64,000 nt of DNA, taken from contig CACZHK010000012.1 of the NCBI GenBank assembly GCA_902780915.1, forward strand, positions 1 to 64,000, given 5' to 3'. Shown piece by piece: positions 1-6,794 of the stretch. Under the pieces are notes generated by a model. The model was given only the letters and a program-made list of their open reading frames with translations. It searched no databases and was not told the origin of the DNA. Position numbers and translations under genes: made by a program. How positions within the stretch are numbered: the stretch's first letter is position 1; the number at the start of each line of letters is the position of its first letter. This DNA comes from Pseudoselenomonas ruminantium (GTDB lineage Bacteria; Bacillota; Negativicutes; Selenomonadales; Selenomonadaceae).

Positions 1-596
1 AGGTGTGAATCCACCAGGTCACCGGGAGTACGGCCCACCATAAGCACACGCCAGGCACCCAGGTGTTCCCCTGTAGGATTGACAATCCTCTCCGGTATGA
101 CCGACATCTTGGTGGAACCTGTCTCAGATCGCAATCTCATAGGCCATCCGTCAACTCCAAGACACGCCTCATGCACACCCAGATAAAGGTCATCGGCCGC
201 CTTGGCAATCATTATCGGCAGTCTTTCGCCGTTGGCATCGGACAGTTTCTCGGGGCCGATGTTATGACGCTCGCCGTTGTAATACCAGGCGGTGTAGTCA
301 TCGGCAAAATTGAAATCCGTATGTTCTCTGTATTTTTCGGGATACATTCCTGACGCTTTCTGCTCCGAATAAGTCTCAGTAGATGAAGCTGTATTCATTA
401 GTGGGGCGCATCTGAAAGCAACGCCCTCATTATAAACGCGCACCTCAAACAGCACATAGCCGGGATAACAGACAACCATCCTATCGGAATAGCTACCCTT
501 GACAACGGAACGTTTGCCCCAGACCGGAGTCCACTTATACTTGTTTTTCGTGGACCCGAACAAATGGCCTAACGGTTTCAGAGTAGTATATTTCAT
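1..596 (-). CDS. GH97-like glycoside hydrolase, N-terminal part only (runs off left edge)
   Basis: An open frame runs from an ATG at 596 leftwards to the window edge without a stop. The translation carries marks of the GH97 N-terminal beta-sandwich: a WTPVWG block about 25 residues in, then VRVYNEGVAFR, a VHEA block and finally AWRVLMVGRTPGDL, where the catalytic barrel would begin. GH97 enzymes are exo-acting alpha-glucosidases or alpha-galactosidases, usually secreted to the periplasm and most common in Bacteroidetes. Family members normally have a signal peptide and several dozen residues before WTPVWG. Here only about 25 codons precede it, and the in-frame upstream DNA reaches a stop within about 25 codons without a signal peptide. 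The gene is therefore probably 5'-truncated, or displaced from its true start. It may be a transferred remnant, or foreign sequence at a contig end. The family call is from recalled motifs and fairly firm; functionality is doubtful. Confidence 0.65.
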   Translation of the reverse strand, partial: MKYTTLKPLGHLFGSTKNKYKWTPVWGKRSVVKGSYSDRMVVCYPGYVLFEVRVYNEGVAFRCAPLMNTASSTETYSEQKASGMYPEKYREHTDFNFADDYTAWYYNGERHNIGPEKLSDANGERLPIMIAKAADDLYLGVHEACLGVDGWPMRLRSETGSTKMSVIPERIVNPTGEHLGAWRVLMVGRTPGDLVDSH

Positions 597-693
597 TTGT
601 TTGTGGCAGCATTTGTCGATGCCATGATTATGGCAGTCGCAGATCGAGTGGCTTACATATCATGTGCTGTGGAGGGGTTACACTATTATGCGT

Positions 694-721
694 TTGCAAA
701 AACGAATTTAATTCTTATATT
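694..721 (+). promoter_or_regulatory. Probable promoter of the RiPP-like cassette
   Basis: TTGCAA (694-699) and TATATT (716-721) are separated by 16 bases, in AT-rich DNA just upstream of the first cassette gene. The rest of 597-737 shows no convincing gene. Confidence 0.45.
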
Positions 722-737
722 GGTAGGTTGATTTAAA

Positions 738-1034
738 TTGGATAATAAAAGAGAATATTATCAATATAATTGTAAACAATGCGGAATGTGTTGTAGGTAT
801 TTACATTTGATAGATGAAATGAAGGCGTATGATAGAGGGGATGGAGTATGTAGATATTTAGATGATGATAATAAATGCAAAATATATAATAATAGACCTA
901 GCTTGTGTAACGGAAAATATGTATACGAAGCATTCTATACACATATGTCAGTAGAGGAATATCATAATATGCTAGATGGATATTGTAAAGTTATAAGGAG
1001 CGGTGAATTTGAAAGATTACATCAAAATATTTGA
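738..1034 (+). CDS. YkgJ-type CxxCxxCC cysteine-cluster protein of the RiPP cassette
   Basis: A 98-residue protein beginning at TTG. It has an N-terminal CKQCGMCC motif and further cysteines in GVCRYL, NKCKIY and SLCNGK. This is the cysteine layout of the YkgJ / UPF0153 family, thought to chelate zinc or an iron-sulfur cluster. No enzymatic role is established for the family. The gene is AT-rich, unlike the housekeeping genes from 3.4 kb onwards. Its 3' end overlaps the start of the radical SAM gene by about 26 bases, so the two are likely translated together. I infer that it assists the radical SAM enzyme, for example in cluster supply or electron transfer, but the sequence does not prove this. 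The upstream ribosome-binding site (GGTAGG at 722-727) is weak. Confidence 0.7.
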   Translation: MDNKREYYQYNCKQCGMCCRYLHLIDEMKAYDRGDGVCRYLDDDNKCKIYNNRPSLCNGKYVYEAFYTHMSVEEYHNMLDGYCKVIRSGEFERLHQNI

Positions 1035-2055
1035 GGCTGCTGATGCTAAAAGAGCTAAGCGGGAAAAAGAAAATATAATAGCATTACAGAAAGAAGGACT
1101 TTATCCAAAGAAGTATTCTTTTCCCACGACATTACAGTTTGAATTGACTGGAGCGTGCAATTTAGCTTGTAAGCATTGCTATAATCGTTCTGGAGATGAT
1201 GATCGAATTAAAAATACAAGAATGACTGTAAATGAATGGAAAAGATTGGCTGGATATATAGTGGATAACGGAGGTATATTTCAGTGTATAATATCAGGAG
1301 GAGAACCGCTATTATTGGGAGATGGATTGTTTGAGATAATGGATATACTGCACGAAGATGGTACATCTTTTGTAGTTATAACAAATGGTATGCTATTGAA
1401 TGAAATAAATATAAAGAAGTTTAAACGTTATAGGTATTTTTGGTTCCAAATATCCATAGATGGTTCATCGGCAGAACTACATGATTCATTTAGAGGTGTA
1501 AAAGGATGCTGGGAAAAAACAGTTGCAGGGGCAATGGGGGTGACCAGTAGTGGAATTCCTCTCGTAGTAGCACATACGGTCATTCCTAAATCACTGCCAC
1601 TGTTAGAAGATATGGTGAAACTGGCCTATTCATTAGGTGCTGGTAGTATTATGATTGGCGAAGTGCTTCCGAGTGGAAGAGCAATATACAATAAAAATAT
1701 TATATTGAGTCATGAGCAGAGAAATTATCTTTATGAACAAATAAATGAGTTGTCTATTAAATATGCAGGACGAATAAGAATAGAGCGTTCAATGAATGTA
1801 CGTTCTTCTATGGCTCGTTATCTATCACAGCCAAATTGTGGGGGAATCATTAGACCTAATGGAGATTTTAGATTGGATTGTATGGTTCCGTTTAGTATTG
1901 GCAATGTGTTGGAAAGTTCACTGAAAGATATATGGGATAGAAGTGGATGCGATGCTTGGCATAATCCCCTAGTCATGGATTTTATAAGGTCAATAGATGA
2001 GGAAACACAACAAGGTGATATACTGAATCATGTAAGTGAGGATATAAGGATATAA
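1009..2055 (+). CDS. Radical SAM peptide-modifying enzyme with SPASM/twitch-like C-terminus
   Basis: A 348-residue protein. The radical SAM motif ACNLACKHCY lies at about residues 49-58, with Cys50, 54 and 57 ligating the [4Fe-4S] cluster that cleaves SAM. An ISGGEP block follows near residue 95. The C-terminal NCGGIIRPNGDFRLDC plus a GN..ESSLKDIW block resembles SPASM or twitch domains, which bind auxiliary iron-sulfur clusters in peptide-modifying enzymes. I place the start at TTG 1009, eight bases after AAGGAG (995-1000); GTG 1003 lies too close to that site. It sits between a cysteine-cluster protein and two small peptide genes flanking an RRE protein, the usual setting of a RiPP maturase. 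The modification is unknown. The predicted cores lack Cys, so a thioether (sactipeptide-type) product is unlikely. Epimerisation or C-C crosslinking are open possibilities. Confidence 0.88.
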   Translation: MKDYIKIFEAADAKRAKREKENIIALQKEGLYPKKYSFPTTLQFELTGACNLACKHCYNRSGDDDRIKNTRMTVNEWKRLAGYIVDNGGIFQCIISGGEPLLLGDGLFEIMDILHEDGTSFVVITNGMLLNEINIKKFKRYRYFWFQISIDGSSAELHDSFRGVKGCWEKTVAGAMGVTSSGIPLVVAHTVIPKSLPLLEDMVKLAYSLGAGSIMIGEVLPSGRAIYNKNIILSHEQRNYLYEQINELSIKYAGRIRIERSMNVRSSMARYLSQPNCGGIIRPNGDFRLDCMVPFSIGNVLESSLKDIWDRSGCDAWHNPLVMDFIRSIDEETQQGDILNHVSEDIRI

Positions 2056-2074
2056 GATACGGAGGTGGTGTACA

Positions 2075-2278
2075 ATGAAGGATAAGTATCAGAAACCTTT
2101 ATTGATAACAGAGGGGCATAGTGAAAGCGTTATTCCTGCTGGCTTAGCTGGTGCTGTAGCGGCTTTTACAGCTGGTGTTGCAGCTGGTGTTCAAGTAAAG
2201 AAAATGTTGAATGGTCGTGTTAGTTATGTCAAAAATCGCCCCCTGGTGGAAATCGAAGAGGTGAGTTATTCAATATGA
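2075..2278 (+). CDS. Putative RiPP precursor peptide 1
   Basis: A 67-residue peptide with a good ribosome-binding site (GGAGGTGG at 2061-2068). It begins KDKYQKPLLITEG, matching the general Y-x-x-P-x-L-(x)n-G leader pattern recognised by RRE/PqqD-like domains. The middle is VIPAGLAGAVAAFTAGVAAG, an almost pure Ala/Gly/Val stretch with small-xxx-small spacing that could form a membrane helix. A more polar tail follows, ending in EEVSYSI. There are no cysteines. The stop overlaps the start of the RRE gene (ATGA at 2275-2278). No double-glycine cleavage site is obvious, so where leader ends and core begins is uncertain. I do not recognise a named family; the call rests on size, context and the leader shared with the peptide at 2562. 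Confidence 0.68.
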   Translation: MKDKYQKPLLITEGHSESVIPAGLAGAVAAFTAGVAAGVQVKKMLNGRVSYVKNRPLVEIEEVSYSI

Positions 2279-2556
2279 TAGTATGGGATTGGTTGTGTGA
2301 GAAAAAACCTGTAGATATTTCTCTAAAAAAACGATTGGAAGGAGATGTAGCTGTAGTTTATGGTAAGGAGTTAGAAATATGCTATCTGAACAAGATAGGT
2401 TGGCAGATATTGGACAAAAGCGATGGTAATAATACATTAAACGATATTGCCAAATATTTATTGATGATATATGAAGTTGATGAAGATGAATTGAAGTGTG
2501 ATATTGTTGAGTTGATTAGAGATTTGCAGTGGAAAAGATTGATTAGATTGGAGTGA
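2275..2556 (+). CDS. PqqD-like RiPP recognition element (RRE) protein
   Basis: A 93-residue protein with the PqqD fold pattern. A hydrophobic strand region near residue 30 precedes YLNKIGWQILDKSDGNNTL, then IAKYLLMIYEVDEDELKCDI and a final helix LIRDLQWKRLI. PqqD-type proteins bind the leader of a precursor peptide and present it to the radical SAM enzyme. The gene overlaps the end of precursor 1 by four bases and is followed within six bases by precursor 2. This places the adaptor between its two likely substrates. A good ribosome-binding site (GAGGTGAG, 2258-2265) lies inside the precursor 1 gene. Whether it binds both leaders is inference from their shared motif. Confidence 0.8.
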   Translation: MIVWDWLCEKKPVDISLKKRLEGDVAVVYGKELEICYLNKIGWQILDKSDGNNTLNDIAKYLLMIYEVDEDELKCDIVELIRDLQWKRLIRLE

Positions 2557-2561
2557 TAGCT

Positions 2562-2780
2562 TTGGATAAATATATCAAACCATGTTTGGTGGCTCAAACT
2601 GGAATAAAGGGAATTATACCGTTGGCAGCTGTTGGTGCAGCTGTTGCTGGAATGTCAGCTGCACAATTAGCAGGAGTGGCTATGGCTAGTGGTTTAGCTG
2701 TTGGTATGGCTGCTACTTCAAATTCTAAAGGATCAAACGATTTTATATCCTATAGATCAAGGTTGATATTACAAGAATAA
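2562..2780 (+). CDS. Putative RiPP precursor peptide 2
   Basis: A 72-residue peptide read from TTG 2562, eight bases after GGAG (2550-2553); an in-frame GTG at 2553 overlaps the previous stop and is less likely. It starts LDKYIKPCLVAQTG, sharing D-K-Y-x-K-P-x-L with precursor 1. It continues into IIPLAAVGAAVAGMSAAQLA and a further small-residue stretch, then a polar tail with DFISYRSRLILQE. The only Cys is in the leader-like part. The two peptides look like diverged paralogues, or partners of a two-component product. A strong terminator follows at 2829-2860, so this is the last gene of the cassette. Confidence 0.66.
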   Translation: MDKYIKPCLVAQTGIKGIIPLAAVGAAVAGMSAAQLAGVAMASGLAVGMAATSNSKGSNDFISYRSRLILQE

Positions 2781-2828
2781 AATTATCATTGTGATGCTAT
2801 ATGTGGTGATAAGCGTATATTATACTAA

Positions 2829-2860
2829 TGAAAAGCACAGGTTTTCACCTGTGCTTTTCA
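2829..2860 (+). terminator. Terminator closing the RiPP-like cassette
   Basis: A perfect 14-bp stem (2829-2842 with 2847-2860) and a four-base loop. The descending arm ends in a TTTT-containing segment. The reverse orientation also has an A/T-rich arm, so it may serve both strands. Confidence 0.75.
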
Positions 2861-2907
2861 TGTTTATAAGCTGACTGTTACTGACACGGCTTCCTGTCAC
2901 CAGACTG

Positions 2908-3333
2908 CTACGCTTTACTGTCGCCAATGCCGGATTGGTGGGGAATCCGGGCCATATTCATCTTGGCGAAGTAGTCAGCCAAAAGGTCGTGTTCTTTGCA
3001 ATATTTGATAGCTGAGGCGATGGTCTGGTGAAGAGTGCTTCCGGCGGCCACCTCGGTGTGCACATGGTCGACGAAGATGCTATAGCACTTGAGGTCGTGG
3101 CATTTCTGCAGGAGCTCGCTGTTCTTGGAGTAGTTGATGTTGAACACTGTTACCACAAGCTCTAGGTTATGCCCGTCCTCTGCGAAGGCATCGGAGAGCC
3201 GCATCGTCCACCTTGCTGGGGCATCGTCCTTGCCGTTGTAGAACATATAGAAATGCGGTGCTGGTAAAGGGATGCGGGTCTTCTTGTAGGGTGCATCTGG
3301 ATTTACCTGCTGCCTGTACAGCTTGGCAATATA
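2908..3333 (-). pseudogene. Rpn / PD-(D/E)XK nuclease-transposase family remnant
   Basis: The frame reads YIAKLYRQQVNPDAPYKK, then PHFYMFYNGKDDAP, RLSDAF, LELVVTVFNIN, NSELLQKCHDL and AIKYCKEHDLLADYF. This is the second half of the Rpn family (recombination-promoting nuclease, formerly a transposase family) that is abundant in Selenomonas-like genomes. The N-terminal nuclease half, including the catalytic D/E-x-K region, is missing: an in-frame TAG (3334-3336) lies directly upstream of YIAKLY and no family-like sequence is visible beyond it. The reading frame from ATG 3246 is intact for 112 codons but is only a fragment. It marks the boundary between accessory DNA on the left and housekeeping genes on the right. 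Confidence 0.72.
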
Positions 3334-3394
3334 CTATTCTACGTTGATTATACCATGAAACCAGCAGGAAGGAAGATTGTCGATTCATCTTATC

Positions 3395-3424
3395 TTGTCT
3401 ATTCTTCTTTTTTTATGGTAAAAT
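3395..3424 (+). promoter_or_regulatory. Promoter of the site-2 protease-scpAB operon
   Basis: TTGTCT (3395-3400) and TAAAAT (3419-3424) are 18 bases apart, 43 bases before the first start codon. Confidence 0.5.
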
Positions 3425-3467
3425 GATACCCATGTAAGTTCAAATTCTAAATATTGGAGGATTTTAT

Positions 3468-4094
3468 ATGTTCGATTTCAGCTGGCAGTCTATCGTAGCT
3501 GGCTTGCCTGGGCTTATTATTGCCCTGGTGATACACGAGTATGCCCATGCCAGGGTGGCGGTGGCCATGGGGGACTTCACTCCCAAGATGATGGGGCGTT
3601 TGACCCTGAATCCTAGAGCGCATATCGACCCTATAGGCCTGTTGATGCTCTTTTTGGTGCGCTTCGGCTGGGCCAAGCCTGTCATGATCAACCCCAGGAA
3701 TTTCAAAGATCCCAAGAAAGGCGATATCCTGGTCTCCTTGGCAGGGCCAGGGGCCAATCTGCTGACCGCCTTTGTGGCTCTGGTGGTGTGGCTGGTGCTC
3801 ATCAAGCTGGGTTTCGGAAAGTCCGCCGGGGTAACCATGGTTTTTCAGCTTATCGTCATTTACAATATCAACTTTGCTATCTTCAACATGATACCTTTGC
3901 CGCCTTTGGACGGCTCGCATATACTGAAGTATTTCCTGCCCCATGATCTGGCGTATAAATTTGTCCAGCTGGAGCGCTATAGCTTCCTGATCTTGGTCGT
4001 ACTTATCTGGACGCCAATCCTGCATATGATTTTCGTGCCGGCACAGCGTATCATCTGGGATATCTTCATCACTGTGCTCAGCCCCTTCTTCTGA
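3468..4094 (+). CDS. Site-2 protease family membrane protein (M50)
   Basis: A 208-residue membrane protein. The zinc-binding HEYAH motif lies at residues 23-27 and the third-ligand region NMIPLPPLDG at 140-149, as in short M50B peptidases (YwhC type). Several hydrophobic segments cover most of the length. Substrates of this subgroup are generally unknown. The gene is preceded by GGAGG and followed after two bases by scpA. The order M50 protease-scpA-scpB is common in Firmicutes, which supports a single operon. Confidence 0.88.
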   Translation: MFDFSWQSIVAGLPGLIIALVIHEYAHARVAVAMGDFTPKMMGRLTLNPRAHIDPIGLLMLFLVRFGWAKPVMINPRNFKDPKKGDILVSLAGPGANLLTAFVALVVWLVLIKLGFGKSAGVTMVFQLIVIYNINFAIFNMIPLPPLDGSHILKYFLPHDLAYKFVQLERYSFLILVVLIWTPILHMIFVPAQRIIWDIFITVLSPFF

Positions 4095-4096
4095 TA

Positions 4097-4843
4097 ATGC
4101 AGGAAGAAGCAAGGCCCAAGGGCTATACGGTGCATCTGGAGGCCTTTGAAGGGCCTATGGACCTTCTCATGCACCTGATTGAGAAAGACAAGATCGATAT
4201 TTATGACATTCCTATCGCTCAGCTTACGGAGCAATATCTGGCCTACTTGCAGCAGATGAAAGAGTTTGATATGGAGATTGCCAGTTCCTTTCTGGTGATG
4301 GCTGCCACTCTTCTGCAAATCAAATCCCGCATGATGCTGCCAAAGCCTCCCACACCCCAGGAGGAGGAAGAGGAGGATCCCAGGCTGGAACTGGTGCGGC
4401 GCATTCTGGAATATCGAAAATTCAAGCAGGTCAGTTCTGTGCTTGAGGGGATGGCGGGACACCATGAGAGATATGTCTCAAGGGAGCCGCTGCCTTTGCC
4501 TGTCCACCATCTGCCGCCGGAAAATCTCAAGCTATCCCAGCTGCTGGAGGCCTTCCAGACGGTGCTGGATGTGAAAGAGGAGCTATCCATCCCCAAAGCC
4601 CTGGTGGAGCCGGAAAGCTATAATATCCAGGATAAGATGCAGTACCTGCTAACACTTTTAGATCGCAGCGGGGGGCGCTTGCTCTTTGCGGAGGCTTTTC
4701 CCACGGGCAGCCGTAGCGAATTGATAGTCACCTTCCTGGCTATGCTGGAGCTTATCAAGCTGAAAGCGGTGGTGGTCAGGCAGCAGCGGCTGTTTGCGGA
4801 CATTTATATCTGCGTGAAGGGGGAGGAGGAAAAAGATGAGTGA
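4097..4843 (+). CDS. scpA: Segregation and condensation protein A
   Basis: A 248-residue kleisin subunit of the Smc-ScpAB condensin, which compacts and segregates the chromosome. The N-terminal LEAFEGPMDLLMHLIEKDKIDIYDI is diagnostic; family members use it to engage Smc. A Pro/Glu-rich linker lies near residues 92-103, and a C-terminal winged helix ends the protein. It starts two bases after the protease stop with only a weak ribosome-binding site, so translational coupling is likely. It overlaps scpB by eight bases. Confidence 0.95.
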   Translation: MQEEARPKGYTVHLEAFEGPMDLLMHLIEKDKIDIYDIPIAQLTEQYLAYLQQMKEFDMEIASSFLVMAATLLQIKSRMMLPKPPTPQEEEEEDPRLELVRRILEYRKFKQVSSVLEGMAGHHERYVSREPLPLPVHHLPPENLKLSQLLEAFQTVLDVKEELSIPKALVEPESYNIQDKMQYLLTLLDRSGGRLLFAEAFPTGSRSELIVTFLAMLELIKLKAVVVRQQRLFADIYICVKGEEEKDE

Positions 4844-5480
4844 AGGATCTCTCTCCACGGCCACCTTGGAAGCGGTGATGTTTGCCGCTGGCGACCCCAT
4901 GAGCATGGAAGACCTGGCGGATATTCTTCGCACCGATCTTCTGACTGTGCAGAATCTCATGACCAGGCTGGAGAAGGAGTTGGCGGAACGCCATAGCGGG
5001 CTGACTGTGCGCCGGGTGGCGGGAGGCCTTCAGCTGGCCACTCGGCCGGAGCTTTACCCGGTGGTGGAGCGTCTCTCCCAGGTAGTGGACAGAAAAATTT
5101 CCGCACCCACTATGGAAACCCTTTCCATCATCGCTTTCAAGCAGCCTATCACCAAGCAGGAGATAGAGCATATCCGTGGAGTGCGCATTGAGCGTGCCTT
5201 GACCAAGCTCATCGAGCTGGAACTCATTGCCGAGGTGGGGCGCAAGCAGGTCTTGGGAAGGCCTATCCTCTACGGCACCACGGATACCTTCCTGCGTACC
5301 TTCGGCCTCAATTCCCTGGAGGATCTGCCCAATTTGCCCAGCGACAGGGAAGCTGCCGTGGGCATGGACGATGAGCAGCTGGAACTTTTAGGCGAACTCG
5401 AAGGCTTGGAGGAAAGCGAAGCCCCCGATGAAATTGGAAAAAAGGAAGAAAGCGATGGCAATGATAGCGCCCTGCCGTGA
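4836..5480 (+). CDS. scpB: Segregation and condensation protein B
   Basis: A 214-residue winged-helix partner of ScpA. LEAVMFAAGDPMSMEDLADIL at the N-terminus and IIAFKQPITKQEIEHIRGV in the second winged-helix domain are typical. GRPILYGTTDTFLRTFGL marks the end of the folded part. A Glu/Asp-rich tail of about 45 residues follows. Its stop lies within the stem of a terminator. Confidence 0.95.
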   Translation: MSEGSLSTATLEAVMFAAGDPMSMEDLADILRTDLLTVQNLMTRLEKELAERHSGLTVRRVAGGLQLATRPELYPVVERLSQVVDRKISAPTMETLSIIAFKQPITKQEIEHIRGVRIERALTKLIELELIAEVGRKQVLGRPILYGTTDTFLRTFGLNSLEDLPNLPSDREAAVGMDDEQLELLGELEGLEESEAPDEIGKKEESDGNDSALP

Positions 5481-5496
5481 CACGGCGGGGGCTTTT
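5468..5496 (+). terminator. Terminator overlapping the 3' end of scpB
   Basis: A GC-rich hairpin of CCTGCCGTG and CACGGCGGGG, followed by TTTT at 5493-5496. The stem includes the scpB stop codon. Confidence 0.6.
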
Positions 5497-5537
5497 GTGC
5501 TAGAATAGAACGTAGCTTTTAGAAGGAGGGCAATAGC

Positions 5538-6779
5538 ATGGAATCAATGATAAGAGATATTAAGCTGGCACCGTCCGGCCATGATAAGATTGAGTGGGTC
5601 AAGAACTTCATGCCGGTGATGGCAGCGGTGGACGAGGAATTTTCCAAGTCCAAGCCCTTTGCAGGCAAGAAGATGGTCATTACCCTGCACCTTGAGGCCA
5701 AGACGGCCTATATGGCTGAGATTTTCCATCACGCAGGAGCTGAGGTGGCTCTTACCGGCAGCAATCCTCTTTCTACCCAGGACGATGTGGCAGCTGCCCT
5801 GGTAGAGGACGGGGTCAATGTCTTTGCCTGGCATGGCTGCACCGATGAAGAGTACAATACCTTCATCAACAGGGCCTTGGATATCAAGCCTGATATAGTC
5901 ATTGACGATGGCGGCGACCTGGTGCATATGCTCCATACCAAGCGCCGTGAGCTTCTCACTGGCATTATTGGCGGTTCTGAGGAAACCACCACAGGCGTGC
6001 ACAGGTTGAGGGCACTGGCAGATCAGGGCAAGCTGGAATTCCCCATGATCGCTGCCAATGATGCTTACTGCAAATACCTCTTCGACAACCGTTACGGTAC
6101 GGGCCAGTCCACATGGGATGGCATCATGCGTACTACCAATCTGGTCATTGCAGGCAAGACCGTAGTCATTGCAGGCTATGGCTGGTGCGGCAAGGGCGGT
6201 GCCATGCGTGCCCGGGGCCTGGGTGCCAATGTCATCATCACCGAGGTTGACCCCATCAAGGCCATTGAGGCTGTCTTTGATGGTTTCCGAGTCATGACTA
6301 TGGACGAAGCTGCCAAGGAGGGCGATATCTTCCTGACTCTCACTGGTGACAAGGATGTGATTCGCGACCGTCACTTCAAGGTCATGAAGGACGGGGCTAT
6401 GATGGCCAACTCCGGCCACTTCGACGTGGAAATCAACATTCCCGAGTTGGAGGCTATGTCTAAATCCCGCCGCAAGGTGAGGAACAACATCGAGGAATTC
6501 CTGCAGGAAGACGGCAGGAAGCTCTACCTGCTGGCAGAGGGGCGTCTGGTGAACCTGGCGGCAGGCGACGGCCACCCGGCAGAAATCATGGACCTGTCCT
6601 TCGGCGTGCAGTTCTTCTCTGCCCTGCACCTTTTGGAGCATGGCAAGGAGATGGAGAAGGCTGTGCATCTCATGCCGGATTCTATCAACCAGCGCATTGC
6701 GGAAATCAAGCTGAAGTCCCTTGGAGTCAGCATCGACAAGCTGACTCTTGAGCAGCAGGCTTATCTGAGCATGGCTTGA
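5538..6779 (+). CDS. ahcY: Adenosylhomocysteinase
   Basis: A 413-residue enzyme that reversibly cleaves S-adenosylhomocysteine to adenosine and homocysteine in the activated methyl cycle. The Rossmann motif GYGWCGKG is at 213-220. VIDDGGDL at 121-128 and SEETTTGVHRL at 147-157 form the active-site region. The C-terminus ends in the usual YL-hydrophobic tail. AAGGAGG (5523-5529) places the ATG at 5538. The next gene follows after 15 bases and uses the same metabolite, so the two form a SAH-handling pair. Confidence 0.95.
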   Translation: MESMIRDIKLAPSGHDKIEWVKNFMPVMAAVDEEFSKSKPFAGKKMVITLHLEAKTAYMAEIFHHAGAEVALTGSNPLSTQDDVAAALVEDGVNVFAWHGCTDEEYNTFINRALDIKPDIVIDDGGDLVHMLHTKRRELLTGIIGGSEETTTGVHRLRALADQGKLEFPMIAANDAYCKYLFDNRYGTGQSTWDGIMRTTNLVIAGKTVVIAGYGWCGKGGAMRARGLGANVIITEVDPIKAIEAVFDGFRVMTMDEAAKEGDIFLTLTGDKDVIRDRHFKVMKDGAMMANSGHFDVEINIPELEAMSKSRRKVRNNIEEFLQEDGRKLYLLAEGRLVNLAAGDGHPAEIMDLSFGVQFFSALHLLEHGKEMEKAVHLMPDSINQRIAEIKLKSLGVSIDKLTLEQQAYLSMA

Positions 6780-6794
6780 CAGGGAGGATAGGTT

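Noticed and set aside
63-353. 96-codon plus-strand frame in the GH97 region
   Set aside because: The minus-strand frame gives clear GH97 motifs over the same bases.
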